DNA of 64,000 nt, taken from an uncultured bacterium. Its GTDB lineage: Bacteria > Fidelibacterota > Marinisomatia > Marinisomatales > UBA1611. Made by a program: the position numbers and the translations under genes. Positions within the stretch are counted from its first letter, which is position 1. Each line of letters starts with the position of its first letter. The DNA lies in the NCBI GenBank assembly GCA_913020665.1, contig CAJVZI010000001.1:1-64000 (forward strand). The letters are read 5' to 3'. A model generated the notes under the pieces. It was not told where the DNA came from, ran no database searches, and saw only the letters and a program-made list of their open reading frames with translations. Below are positions 8,360 through 17,224 of this stretch, in pieces.

Positions 8360-9244
8360 TTAATTATTCTCCAACCCCAATAAACTATCTACATATGATA
8401 TTGGATCAAAAGGTTCGAGGTCTTCTAAACTTTCTCCAACCCCAATAAATTTAACTATAATTTCAAGCTCATCATAAAGAGGGAAAACGATCCCTCCACG
8501 CGCTGTTCCGTCCAACTTGGTCAATATTGCACCATCAAGCGTATGTTGCTTATTGAATTCTTTCGCCTGCACCAAAGAATTCTGACCAATACAGGCATCT
8601 AGAGTAATAAGTGGCCTAACGTTAAATTCTGAAAATCTTGTATCAATAACCCTATACATTTTATCTAATTCAGACATAAGGTTGGTGCTAGTGTGCAAGC
8701 GGCCTGCTGTATCAACTATGACTATGCCACTGCCTCTGGAGCTTGCAGATTCTAATCCATCAAAAAGCACTGATACAGGTTCACTACTATTTTCATTACA
8801 GATCAATCGGCAACCTACTCTATCGCTCCATACCTTAAGTTGATCTACAGCTGCCGCACGATATGTATCTGCAGCCACTAGAGTAACATCAAAACCAGAT
8901 GTTTTATACATATTTGCTAATTTAGCTGCCGATGTGGTCTTGCCAGATCCATTTACACCTACTATCGGTATGACGCATGGGATCTTATCTATATTCAAAT
9001 CGGTCCGGTCAGGCAATAATTCTACAAGTTTATCCCGAACAATCTTTGTAAGATCTTTACCAGAGTATCCATTAACTAGATCTATTACCACCTGGACGGT
9101 ATCATATCCCATATCCGTTTGAAGGAGGTTTTCTTCAAGGTTATCTAGATCGTCAGAAGAAATTCCCTTACCCATAACAGCATTTAATGCCTGGGATATT
9201 TGTGATCTAGATCTAGAAAGTGCTTTGAATAATTTACTTAACAC
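8360..9244 (-). CDS. ftsY: Signal recognition particle receptor FtsY
   Basis: 294 residues: the NG GTPase core without the long acidic A domain, as in many short bacterial FtsY. Walker A GVNGSGKT (96-103), DTYRAAAVDQL, DTAGR (178-182) and TKLDGTARGG (from 242) are all intact. It docks the SRP-ribosome complex at SecYEG. The last residues LLGLENN come from an 18-bp sequence (8367-8384) that repeats, in another frame, the sequence coding FIGVGE (8432-8449). It overlaps the upstream phosphatidyltransferase stop by 11 bp. Confidence 0.95.
   Translation of the reverse strand: MLSKLFKALSRSRSQISQALNAVMGKGISSDDLDNLEENLLQTDMGYDTVQVVIDLVNGYSGKDLTKIVRDKLVELLPDRTDLNIDKIPCVIPIVGVNGSGKTTSAAKLANMYKTSGFDVTLVAADTYRAAAVDQLKVWSDRVGCRLICNENSSEPVSVLFDGLESASSRGSGIVIVDTAGRLHTSTNLMSELDKMYRVIDTRFSEFNVRPLITLDACIGQNSLVQAKEFNKQHTLDGAILTKLDGTARGGIVFPLYDELEIIVKFIGVGESLEDLEPFDPISYVDSLLGLENN
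8367..8449. repeat. 18-bp exact direct repeat at the 3' end of ftsY
   Basis: Copies at 8367-8384 and 8432-8449, 65 bp apart, are identical over 18 nt. Both lie in the ftsY coding sequence but are read in different frames: one encodes the conserved FIGVGE segment, the other the extreme C-terminus. Confidence 0.85.
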
Positions 9245-9827
9245 TACCAGTTCTAATGGATATGATAAATTGTTTAAGGTACTGGCCCATACTGATAATT
9301 AGTAAAAAGGTCGCGCTATAGATGGATGTCATTTTTAACCAAGGTAGTGCAGAGAATTCAAATATGTGTAAAAATACACCTAGAGCAGTTATGCCTGTGG
9401 CCCATTTCCCCCACCAATTAGCATGAAGGATCAGGTATCCATAATTCATACAATAGATCGCAAATGCTGCAATGACCATATGTCTTAAGAGATAAAAATA
9501 GAAGAACCATGCGGGAAAACTCCCAATCCCGACAAGGTAGACCAACACAGATATGATAACGATAAAATCTGCTGTTGGATCGATCCATTTTCCAAAATGT
9601 GTTACTGCTTGTGCCCTGCGTGCAAAATATCCATCTAGGGCATCTGATAATATCGCCAGTAATATCAAAATACCTGTTATCCAATTCCATTCAGGATATG
9701 CCATAGAATAGATTATTGGAATGGCTGAAAAAGCTCGGAGTAAACTAACTAGATTTGCAAGGGTGAGTACCCTTGTAGGATCATTTATTATGCGATCTTT
9801 GAGATTTGGTCTTTTCTTTTGTTCCAA
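9234..9827 (-). CDS. CDP-alcohol phosphatidyltransferase (PgsA-like)
   Basis: About 197 residues from the TTG at 9827. It carries the complete family motif D-x2-D-G-x2-A-R-x8-G-x3-D-x3-D (SDALDGYFARR onward) and several membrane helices. The enzyme transfers a phosphatidyl group from CDP-diacylglycerol to an alcohol; phosphatidylglycerophosphate synthase is the likeliest role but the acceptor cannot be read from sequence. I chose TTG because GGAG lies at a good distance before it. ATGs at 9890 and 9872 are in frame but lack a visible ribosome-binding site and deepen the overlap with the ABC ATPase gene (47 bp even with TTG). Confidence 0.85.
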   Translation of the reverse strand: MEQKKRPNLKDRIINDPTRVLTLANLVSLLRAFSAIPIIYSMAYPEWNWITGILILLAILSDALDGYFARRAQAVTHFGKWIDPTADFIVIISVLVYLVGIGSFPAWFFYFYLLRHMVIAAFAIYCMNYGYLILHANWWGKWATGITALGVFLHIFEFSALPWLKMTSIYSATFLLIISMGQYLKQFIISIRTGSVK

Positions 9828-11124
9828 TATTATTATTCTCCAGGATCGATCGATCAAGATCAATAATTTCATCACAGATCGATCGAACAAATTTTATATC
9901 ATGAGATACTATAATAAAATGCATCTGGCTCATACACTCTCTTAAAAATGAGCGCAATTTAACCTTCTGTTCCCATCCTAATCCAAAGGTTGGTTCATCT
10001 AAAATAAGTACATCAAACCTACAATGACATAACAATACAACCAAAAATATTCTTAGTACTACCCATGGAAGTTCTGTCCCTCTCTTATTTTGGATCTGAT
10101 CCCATTGCACTCCAAACCTTGTAAGGCGATTTTTAAAGGTTTTATCCAATGATCTGTCAAAAATATTTTTTTCTTTTAACTCTTCGAAGAACTCATTTAC
10201 TTTTTTCAATAGTATTATGTGCTCTGGAAATTGATCCATATAGCCTATTTTTTTAGCTATATCACCACTAACTAATAGTTCAATATGTCCACTGGTTGGC
10301 TTTAGGTCATCAAAACATAGTCCAGCAAATGTGGTCTTTCCTGAACCATTATCACCGATAATCCCAAAAGAACGTACATTTTTTATATTGAATGTAAAGT
10401 TAGAAAAAATATTGGGTGAGTTTTCATAATTAAAGGTCAACTCCTTTATAGAAAGATCTAATCTTCCCTCTGGAATTTTGATTGGTGAATATTTATTGCT
10501 TTTCTTTGCTTCAAATGGTAAAAGTGAATCCAGCGATAACTGCCAACTACTATCACTATATTTTAGATCTTCCATTAAAGATGTCGCCCAAATAACAATA
10601 CTGCCTGAGTTATGAACCCAGTCCCTTAACATATCTAAAGACTCCATTTTATTTTTTTCAGATAAAAATGAGAATCCATCATCTATCAATAATACATCCG
10701 GGTTATGGTCGATAGCTGTTACTAGATTTAAAAGTTCTTTCTCTCCGCCAGATAAATAGCCTGGATTTGAGCTAGGGCTGATCTTATCTGGGAGGTGTTT
10801 TAAACCCCATTCTACTTTCTGTTCTAATTCATCAGGGTCTAACTGCTTACATTCTCCAGAAAAGGTCAATTCTTTACTTACTGTCGATGCAATTATTTGT
10901 TGATCTGGATTCTGATGTATCCTATAATACTCAAAATCAGAATATTGTTGATCTACTTCAAAATTAGTTAATGTATGTGAATCTATATTTTGAATCACAT
11001 CTAGTAAATGAGTCTTTCCAACACCACTTTCTCCATAAATAATATTGATTCCGCTGGAAAAGCAAAATTTCTGTTTCGATTCGCTAAATTTTTTAAAAAA
11101 TATAGTGCCTTTTATTTCAGTCAT
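9781..11124 (-). CDS. Double ABC ATPase with one degenerate site (ECF/CbiO-like)
   Basis: 447 residues with two nucleotide-binding domains. NBD1: Walker A GESGVGKT (31-38), signature LSGGE (124-128), Walker B VLLIDD (144-149) with Asp instead of the catalytic Glu, and no H-loop His. NBD2: Walker A GDNGSGKT (257-264), Q-loop (MDQ), Walker B ILDEPT (from 373) and H-loop SHD (407-409). Where LSGGQ is expected, NBD2 reads GTELPWVVL (from 349). The pair should thus form one canonical and one dead site, as in asymmetric ABC ATPases. It resembles energy-coupling-factor ATPases, yet no permease gene is adjacent. No membrane segments. Overlaps the waaA stop by 8 bp. Confidence 0.8.
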   Translation of the reverse strand: MTEIKGTIFFKKFSESKQKFCFSSGINIIYGESGVGKTHLLDVIQNIDSHTLTNFEVDQQYSDFEYYRIHQNPDQQIIASTVSKELTFSGECKQLDPDELEQKVEWGLKHLPDKISPSSNPGYLSGGEKELLNLVTAIDHNPDVLLIDDGFSFLSEKNKMESLDMLRDWVHNSGSIVIWATSLMEDLKYSDSSWQLSLDSLLPFEAKKSNKYSPIKIPEGRLDLSIKELTFNYENSPNIFSNFTFNIKNVRSFGIIGDNGSGKTTFAGLCFDDLKPTSGHIELLVSGDIAKKIGYMDQFPEHIILLKKVNEFFEELKEKNIFDRSLDKTFKNRLTRFGVQWDQIQNKRGTELPWVVLRIFLVVLLCHCRFDVLILDEPTFGLGWEQKVKLRSFLRECMSQMHFIIVSHDIKFVRSICDEIIDLDRSILENNNIGTKEKTKSQRSHNK

Positions 11125-12400
11125 GGAGAATATTCCGTATAATACGAGTTGATGATCCCAAATGCTTATGGATCACATCTGTAGCAGCAAGACTGGTCAT
11201 TCTATAATACCTATTATCTGTTATGAGTTGGTGTATCTTTGATAAAAATTCATTCTTATTATTGATACAAAAACCACCTCCATCTTTTAATAGCTCTTCC
11301 GCTTCATGTGCATGATGATACTTAGGCCCAAAAAGGACAGCTAGTCTGGCTATAGCTGGCTCCATCACATTATGTATTCCAGTAGTGAGGCCTCCGCCAA
11401 TGAAAGCAATTCTACCCTGCCAATATAGTTTTGAAAGCACTCCTACAACTCCAAGAATAACTAATCGATCCGATGGCAAGGTCATATCATTTTTTTTATT
11501 AAACACTACACCTTTATAACCCAATTTCTTAAAACCAGCTTTTATACGATCTATCGCTGTAGTGGATGGTTCATGAGGAGCATACAAGACCTTAATATCA
11601 TTGTATTCATCCATTATTTCTGCTAATGCCGGAATCAAAAAATGGTCATCTTCCTCATGGGCACTACCAATAATAATTCGTTTTTCTCTATCTAAAATAC
11701 TGTCTGTACGTTTCATAGTAAAATCATCAGCAGTCTTTTTTACCATATCATATCTAGGGTTGCCAAGAACCTTGACCAGCGGACCTATGTTTTTACCCAA
11801 AATAACGTGTATTCCTTCCATATCTTTTTCAGAGACTGTATAGATCGATGATAGGCTACTATAAACAGCTCTATAAAATTGTTTGACCACTGGTTTCAAC
11901 TTAGGAGATCCAACTTTAACTCTAGCTGAAAATATATTTGTATGAATTTCTTTTCTTCTTGCCATCCATATCATATTTGGCCAGATATCATAAGATGCAA
12001 AAATGATCTTTTTAGGTCTTACTATATTAAGTACTTTTTTAATGGTCCATGGAAAATCAAACGGGATATACACTTTAAGATCGATCGCATTACTCATAGC
12101 ATTATCATAACCTGATGGCGATGAAAAACTTACTAATATTGTTATTTCATCTCTTATTTCTTTCAATCCCTCGATCACTGGTTTTACCTGATAAAACTCA
12201 CCCAAACTTGCGGCATGAAACCAGTATATATCAGTATTTGATTTATGAGATTTAAAGTATTGTTTTAATACACTACTAGACCGAAACCTTCCTAAGACGC
12301 TTGCCCTTAATTTGTCCTGAAAGACCGAACCAACCATGGCAAATAAAAAGATCAAGGGATATAATAATACATTATATAATAATGCCCAAAATATTTTCAT
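11117..12400 (-). CDS. waaA: 3-deoxy-D-manno-octulosonic acid (Kdo) transferase
   Basis: 427 residues, normal length. It transfers Kdo from CMP-Kdo to the lipid A precursor at the inner membrane. An N-terminal membrane helix (about 5-24) is followed by the GT30 hallmark HAASLGE (62-68), whose Glu is the catalytic base, and by GSAHEED (usual form GSTHxGEE) at the start of the second Rossmann domain. GGG near the C-terminus and EPA fit nucleotide-sugar binding. It lies 2 bp downstream of a heptosyltransferase gene, forming an LPS-core pair. This supports a Kdo-containing outer membrane. Confidence 0.93.
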   Translation of the reverse strand: MKIFWALLYNVLLYPLIFLFAMVGSVFQDKLRASVLGRFRSSSVLKQYFKSHKSNTDIYWFHAASLGEFYQVKPVIEGLKEIRDEITILVSFSSPSGYDNAMSNAIDLKVYIPFDFPWTIKKVLNIVRPKKIIFASYDIWPNMIWMARRKEIHTNIFSARVKVGSPKLKPVVKQFYRAVYSSLSSIYTVSEKDMEGIHVILGKNIGPLVKVLGNPRYDMVKKTADDFTMKRTDSILDREKRIIIGSAHEEDDHFLIPALAEIMDEYNDIKVLYAPHEPSTTAIDRIKAGFKKLGYKGVVFNKKNDMTLPSDRLVILGVVGVLSKLYWQGRIAFIGGGLTTGIHNVMEPAIARLAVLFGPKYHHAHEAEELLKDGGGFCINNKNEFLSKIHQLITDNRYYRMTSLAATDVIHKHLGSSTRIIRNILHD

Positions 12401-12402
12401 TG

Positions 12403-13401
12403 TTAGTCCAAGTTCAATGATCGTATGACGTCATGAGGTTCGATAGAATCCATACAAAATTGTTGTTCTCTATAACAAGGAAAGCTTCCGTTTTGAGAAC
12501 ATGGCCTACACCAAACATCTTTTTCTATAACAGCAGATTCTGGCAAAACAATACCAGCACCAGTTTCAACTGAGGTCGGTCCTAAGATCATTGTTACAGA
12601 TTTACCAAGAGCTTCTGCCGCATGAATAAGACCTGTATCACTTCCTATAATGTGTTTTGCATTTACTAATATTGCCATCGATTCTCGAAGGCTTGTCTTG
12701 CCAGCCAAATTCACAGACTTTTTTAAACCATTACAAATTTCTTGGCATATCTTATCATTTATACCACCAACTAGAACTGCTGGCATATCTAACTGTTTTA
12801 GAGTATCAATATATTTTTTTGCTGGCCATTGCTTTTGTTTCCAAGCCGCACCAGGTACAACGGCTATATAATCGTCAAAGATCCCTTTTGAGATAAGTTG
12901 TTTTTTTGCGACCTTTAATTCATGACCACTCAATGCCAAAAGTGTTGGTGGTATATGACCACCTTTATTCCAAATAGGCCCAATGTGATCATGGTACATC
13001 TCTCGAGCAGAAAACTGTGCTCCAAAGTAACTTTTATGGAAAGAAAATAGCAGTGCTCTTTTTAAGCGGGGTTTTTTCAATTGATACAATGGAGATTTAC
13101 TATGAAAAGTTATAATATTTGATCGGATCGAGTTGTGAAGATCAAAAATTAAAGAATAGTCTTTTCTATATAAATATTTACTAAAATCCCACAATTCCAA
13201 AAAGGTGGATCTTCTACTGATCGAAAGGAGGAGATCAATATCAGGATGATATTCTAATAATGGGGTATACTCATCTAATGTCAGAAAAGTTATCTGTGCG
13301 TCAGGATAAGATAGTTTAATTGTTCTTAGTGCAGAAGTAGATAAGACTATATCACCGATCGAACTAAATCGAATGATAAGTATCTTCTGATCATAATTCA
13401 T
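12403..13401 (-). CDS. ADP-heptose:LPS heptosyltransferase-like glycosyltransferase (GT9)
   Basis: 332 residues, the usual GT9 length. It opens with KILIIRFSSIGDIVLSTSALRTIK, of which RFSSIGDIV is the family's N-terminal motif. VPGAAWKQKQWP in the middle and GSDTGLIHAAEALG with the conserved D-x-G-x-x-H-x-A-A pattern mark the ADP-heptose-binding domain. It adds a heptose to the inner LPS core. WaaC and WaaF cannot be separated by eye. Followed 2 bp later by waaA. Confidence 0.85.
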   Translation of the reverse strand: MNYDQKILIIRFSSIGDIVLSTSALRTIKLSYPDAQITFLTLDEYTPLLEYHPDIDLLLSISRRSTFLELWDFSKYLYRKDYSLIFDLHNSIRSNIITFHSKSPLYQLKKPRLKRALLFSFHKSYFGAQFSAREMYHDHIGPIWNKGGHIPPTLLALSGHELKVAKKQLISKGIFDDYIAVVPGAAWKQKQWPAKKYIDTLKQLDMPAVLVGGINDKICQEICNGLKKSVNLAGKTSLRESMAILVNAKHIIGSDTGLIHAAEALGKSVTMILGPTSVETGAGIVLPESAVIEKDVWCRPCSQNGSFPCYREQQFCMDSIEPHDVIRSLNLD

Positions 13402-13406
13402 TAAGT

Positions 13407-14396
13407 TTACTTCACTCTAGATGCATTAAAGGCAACTAGATCGATCAATGATGTTTTTACTTCAGACTCTGGGTAGACATTGATTGCATTTACAGCAAGC
13501 TCTGAGAACTCATCTAGTTTCTTCTTGGCGTAGTCAATCCCTCCTGTTTCATCAACCATATCTGATATTTTCTTTATAATTGATCTATTTTTTTTCTTTG
13601 CTCGAAGGAGTTTTTTTAATTCTCGATATTCTAGGCGTGACATATTTGCCTTAGAAAAGATCAGAGGAAGAGTGACCATATTCTGTTTCACATCACCTCC
13701 ACTGTTTTTACCTGTATCACTTTCACTTCCTAAGAGATCAAATAGGTCATCCTTAATTTGAAATGCCAGACCTAGGTTTTGTCCAAATGTATGGGTCGCA
13801 GCTCTATCATTATCTTTTTTTGTTGTCGTAATAGCACCAAGCTCACAACTTGTGGCAATTAACGAGGCTGTTTTTTGACCGATCATTTCAAAATAGACTT
13901 CTTCTGTCATAGAACGTGTGATACTTTTTTCTATTTGCAGTATTTCACCAGCGCTTAGCTTTTCTGCCGTAATGGAAATTTGCTCTAAAGCATCAAAATC
14001 TCTAAGTCCGACCATATTGATCAGGGCTTTACTTAATATAAAGTCACCCATAAGAATTGATAATTTATTTTTCCAAACCCTATTGACGGATGGTTTACCT
14101 CTTCTTAAAGTTGCATCATCAACGACATCATCATGAATTAATGTTGCAACATGTAATAATTCCATCATGGCAGCCGCCTTATAGCTATTTAGTGTAGGCT
14201 TACCACATAGCCTCGCGGAAAGAATGGTCAAAATAGGACGAATATTCTTTCCCTTGTTTCGTATCATATACTTGGATATTGAATTAATGAGACGAACCTC
14301 AGAATCAAGAGCATTTTCAAATTCTTTTTGAAATATCTTGATATCTTCTAAGATCGGGGCTGTGATCTGTTTTAGGGTTATGATATCCTTATGCAT
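13407..14396 (-). CDS. Long-chain polyprenyl diphosphate synthase
   Basis: 329 residues, a trans-isoprenyl synthase. The two Asp-rich motifs are present: DDVVD (89-93), followed by RRGKPS, and DDLFD (216-220). It condenses isopentenyl diphosphate with an allylic primer to give the side chain of quinones (octaprenyl/heptaprenyl type, IspB-like). Chain length cannot be read safely. No quinone-ring genes are adjacent. It lies 5 bp upstream of the heptosyltransferase and 39 bp downstream of tatC. Confidence 0.88.
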   Translation of the reverse strand: MHKDIITLKQITAPILEDIKIFQKEFENALDSEVRLINSISKYMIRNKGKNIRPILTILSARLCGKPTLNSYKAAAMMELLHVATLIHDDVVDDATLRRGKPSVNRVWKNKLSILMGDFILSKALINMVGLRDFDALEQISITAEKLSAGEILQIEKSITRSMTEEVYFEMIGQKTASLIATSCELGAITTTKKDNDRAATHTFGQNLGLAFQIKDDLFDLLGSESDTGKNSGGDVKQNMVTLPLIFSKANMSRLEYRELKKLLRAKKKNRSIIKKISDMVDETGGIDYAKKKLDEFSELAVNAINVYPESEVKTSLIDLVAFNASRVK

Positions 14397-14435
14397 TAGG
14401 TGGTTAAAATACTGTTAGAATGAATTGTGGTTCAA

Positions 14436-15164
14436 TTAGGTTCTATTACGATTAACAAGCCAAGATACGCCAATACTCATTTCATATAACAGCGCTAAAG
14501 GGAAAGACATAATAAGCATTGAAACAGGGTCGGGAGGCGTAATAAAGGATGATAAGATCATTATTACAACGATTGAATGTTTTCTGTAGTGCCTCATAAA
14601 TGCGGGAGTCAATATACCGATCGCAGATAAGACCAAAGAAACAACTGGTAATTGAAAAATGACACCAGCTCCTAATAGTAGCCAAGTTAAAAAACTAAAA
14701 TAATATTGAATCGAAAAATTATTTTCTACGTGTGGCGCACCTATACCACTAAAAAACTCAAGACTGAAAGGTATCAATACAAAATAACCAAATGAGACAC
14801 CCAATATGAAAGAAGTAAACGCAAAAAAAACAAACGGTAGAGCAAACTTTTTTTCATTGACCTTTAGACCAGGCGCTACAAATTGCCAGAATTGATATAT
14901 CAAAAATGGTAAAGCGATAATAAAACCAGAGATAAATGAAATAAACCACTTAATAAGAAACATACCTTGGACTGAAAGGACTTGAATATTTATTGGGTTA
15001 TTTGTTCTACTGGTTGGAAATAATAATATATTCAGTATTTCATCTATATATCCAAAAGAGACTGCGGACCCAATGATAATTGCTGAAAGTGACTTAACTA
15101 TTCTCCATCTAAGCTCCTCTAAATGTTCAAGGAACCCCATCTCAGTTGGATTTTCATTCTTCAT
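14436..15164 (-). CDS. tatC: Sec-independent protein translocase TatC
   Basis: 242 residues with six membrane helices. FLEHLEELRWRIVKS near the N-terminus is the TatC signature, with the conserved Glu in the first cytoplasmic region; FALPFVFF and GVSFGYFVLIPFSLEFF fit the helix 3/4 region. It is the receptor for twin-arginine signal peptides. No tatA/tatB is adjacent. It overlaps the meaB stop by 11 bp, implying coupled translation. Confidence 0.93.
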   Translation of the reverse strand: MKNENPTEMGFLEHLEELRWRIVKSLSAIIIGSAVSFGYIDEILNILLFPTSRTNNPINIQVLSVQGMFLIKWFISFISGFIIALPFLIYQFWQFVAPGLKVNEKKFALPFVFFAFTSFILGVSFGYFVLIPFSLEFFSGIGAPHVENNFSIQYYFSFLTWLLLGAGVIFQLPVVSLVLSAIGILTPAFMRHYRKHSIVVIMILSSFITPPDPVSMLIMSFPLALLYEMSIGVSWLVNRNRT

Positions 15165-16098
15165 CTGTATTACCTAATAAGGCCTCAGCCATGATATGCG
15201 GTGCATCTGTAATACGGTCAGATGTTTTGGTCACCTTATAAAGGAGTTCTTTTTTATCATCTGTCCAGAATGAATCTTCCAGAGTCTCCCTGACTAGAGC
15301 TGAAACTCTTTGACGGTATCTTGCCAATCTACGTTTGTCCAATTGACCCAGACCGATCATGCTATCCACATGATCAAAGATTCCTCTATAAAGTTCTTTA
15401 ATACCTACTCCTTCAGTGCCCACTGTATTGAAGATAGGTGGCTCTATTTTTCCTTCTGGATTAAAACTATGTAAAACATTCTTTAACATTGATGATAGAC
15501 GATCTGCCCCATCACGATCTGATTTATTAATAATGAATAGGTCAGCTATTTCTATTAAGCCTGCCTTCATCATTTGTACTTCATCACCGGATTCAGGGAC
15601 CAGAACTACTATTGAAACATCTGCTGCTTTTACGATATCATGCTCGCTTTGCCCCACGCCTACAGTCTCGTAGAGCACAATATCCTTTCCACTAGCAGCT
15701 AAGACATCTCCGACATCTTGTGATTTTCTTGCCAATCCACCGAGTTCACCATGACTACCCATGCTCCGAACAAAAACCCTTTCATCCCATGCATAATGAT
15801 TCATTCGAATCCTATCTCCTAATAAGGAGCCACCAGAAAAGGGACTCGTTGGATCGACCGCTATAACCCCTACAGTTTTTTTATTTTCTAGAAAAATGTC
15901 AATTAACGCATTTGTAATAGTACTCTTACCTGCACCTGGCGGTCCTGTAATACCAATACGTAATGATTCTACTGTAGATTTATATATATCATTTAAGAGC
16001 GGTCCTGTTTCAGCCCCGCCATTTTCGATTAGCGTAACTGCTTTTGATATCGATCCATGGTCATTTTCTAATATCCCATGGACAAGAGATCGATACAT
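15154..16098 (-). CDS. meaB: Methylmalonyl-CoA mutase-associated GTPase MeaB
   Basis: 314 residues, a G3E-family GTPase (formerly ArgK). Walker A GPPGAGKST starts at residue 52; AVDPTSPFSGGSLLGDRIRM, ETVGVGQSE and NKSDRDG are the family's G motifs. It guards and reloads the B12 cofactor of methylmalonyl-CoA mutase. The mutase itself is not in this window. It starts directly at the Crp/Fnr gene's stop and overlaps tatC by 11 bp. Confidence 0.92.
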   Translation of the reverse strand: MYRSLVHGILENDHGSISKAVTLIENGGAETGPLLNDIYKSTVESLRIGITGPPGAGKSTITNALIDIFLENKKTVGVIAVDPTSPFSGGSLLGDRIRMNHYAWDERVFVRSMGSHGELGGLARKSQDVGDVLAASGKDIVLYETVGVGQSEHDIVKAADVSIVVLVPESGDEVQMMKAGLIEIADLFIINKSDRDGADRLSSMLKNVLHSFNPEGKIEPPIFNTVGTEGVGIKELYRGIFDHVDSMIGLGQLDKRRLARYRQRVSALVRETLEDSFWTDDKKELLYKVTKTSDRITDAPHIMAEALLGNTDEE

Positions 16099-16782
16099 TT
16101 ATGAATCAAACTCCTTAATAAATTTTTTATAATCCAAAATTATAAGTTCTCTACCATTACGCTCTATAAATTTTTCTTTCTCTAGTATGCTAAGCGCTCT
16201 AGAAACGGTCTCTCTTGAAGTACCTGCCATATTTGCAATATCTTGCTGGATAGGAGTTTTGGGAATACTTACCTTTCCATTCTTGATGACACCTTGATCA
16301 TCAGCAAATCTAATAATGCACATGGTGATACGTTTTTCAGCATCACTTAACGATAGACTCGCTATCTGCCTATCACTTTTTCTTAACCGTCCAGCCATCT
16401 CTTTCACAAGCTGAATAGCAATGGTAGGATATTCATGCAATACTTCTAAGAAATCTTCACGATTTAATGTAAGCACCTCTGTTTTTTCTAATGCAATAAC
16501 ATTTGCAGAACGTGATTCACCATCCAATAATGACATTTCACCAAAAAAATCTCCTGGGTTCATAATCGTAAGAATAACCTCCCTACCATCTTTACTGAGT
16601 CTAGTGACCTTTACACTGCCCTCTACAACGAAGAAACACTTTTCACCTTCCGAATCTTCTAGAAATATATAATTACCATTCTCAAAATGACTGGACACCA
16701 TTTTGTCTGCTATATGCCCTAGTTCTTCTTTGGAAAGTTCCCAAAATAAAGACACAGATTGTAATAGATCAATCTTCTTCAT
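16099..16782 (-). CDS. Crp/Fnr-family transcriptional regulator
   Basis: About 227 residues from the Met at 16782; an in-frame ATG at 16806 would add 8. I prefer the shorter form because MKKIDLL fits the family's usual opening. The cyclic-nucleotide-binding beta-roll covers about residues 15-125, with GDFFGEMSLLDGESRSA as the phosphate-binding cassette (FGE...RSA), which suggests cAMP or a similar nucleotide. There is no N-terminal Cys cluster, so it is not an oxygen-sensing FNR. The C-terminal winged helix has AGTSRETVSRAL as the recognition helix. It leads the run meaB-tatC onward. Confidence 0.88.
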   Translation of the reverse strand: MKKIDLLQSVSLFWELSKEELGHIADKMVSSHFENGNYIFLEDSEGEKCFFVVEGSVKVTRLSKDGREVILTIMNPGDFFGEMSLLDGESRSANVIALEKTEVLTLNREDFLEVLHEYPTIAIQLVKEMAGRLRKSDRQIASLSLSDAEKRITMCIIRFADDQGVIKNGKVSIPKTPIQQDIANMAGTSRETVSRALSILEKEKFIERNGRELIILDYKKFIKEFDS

Positions 16783-16898
16783 ATTGCGAAGATACCACTC
16801 ATACACATCTTTTCAAATTTGATATATTTTCAAGGAACATATTTAATATTTCATCCATTTTCCATTAAATCAATAATGTAAACTTAATAAACACGTTA

Positions 16899-16928
16899 TT
16901 GACACTGGAATTCAAGCGGGTGTAAAAT
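16899..16928 (+). promoter_or_regulatory. Sigma70-like promoter of rpsT
   Basis: TTGACA at 16899-16904 and TAAAAT at 16923-16928 with an 18-bp spacer. Transcription would start near 16935, giving a leader of about 25 nt that contains AAGGA before the rpsT ATG. Confidence 0.7.
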
Positions 16929-16959
16929 CCCCGGCTTCTAAATAAGGAAATATGATTCA

Positions 16960-17214
16960 ATGGATAGACATCCACAACAAATAAAACGAGAACGACAAGA
17001 CAAGAAAAGACGAGCGAGAAATGTAGAAAGTCTTTCAAGGCTTCGTACGCACATAAAGAATGTACTCGCTAGCACTTCAAAAGCAGATGCAGAACAATTA
17101 TATAGAAATGCAGTACGTGTAATTGATAAAGCTGTAAGTAAGAATCTTATTCATAAGAATACAGGCGCTCGACGTAAGTCACAGATCACTCGTCACCTGA
17201 ACTCTCTAAGCTAG
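16960..17214 (+). CDS. rpsT: 30S ribosomal protein S20
   Basis: 84 residues, the usual size. The Lys/Arg-rich start, the central RTHIKNVL and the C-terminal HKNTGARRKSQITRHLN (A-R-K/R-S-x-L/I pattern) identify S20, which binds 16S rRNA at the base of the small subunit. It stands alone on the plus strand with its own promoter and ends 10 bp from the convergent guaB stop. Confidence 0.95.
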   Translation: MDRHPQQIKRERQDKKRRARNVESLSRLRTHIKNVLASTSKADAEQLYRNAVRVIDKAVSKNLIHKNTGARRKSQITRHLNSLS

Positions 17215-17224
17215 TTCAATATTA

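Noticed and set aside
16877-16893. Second copy of the TGTAAACTTAAT-type sequence found at 5022-5038
   Set aside because: 15 of 17 bases match, but in 64 kb of AT-rich DNA many such pairs are expected by chance, and this copy lacks the inverted repeat.
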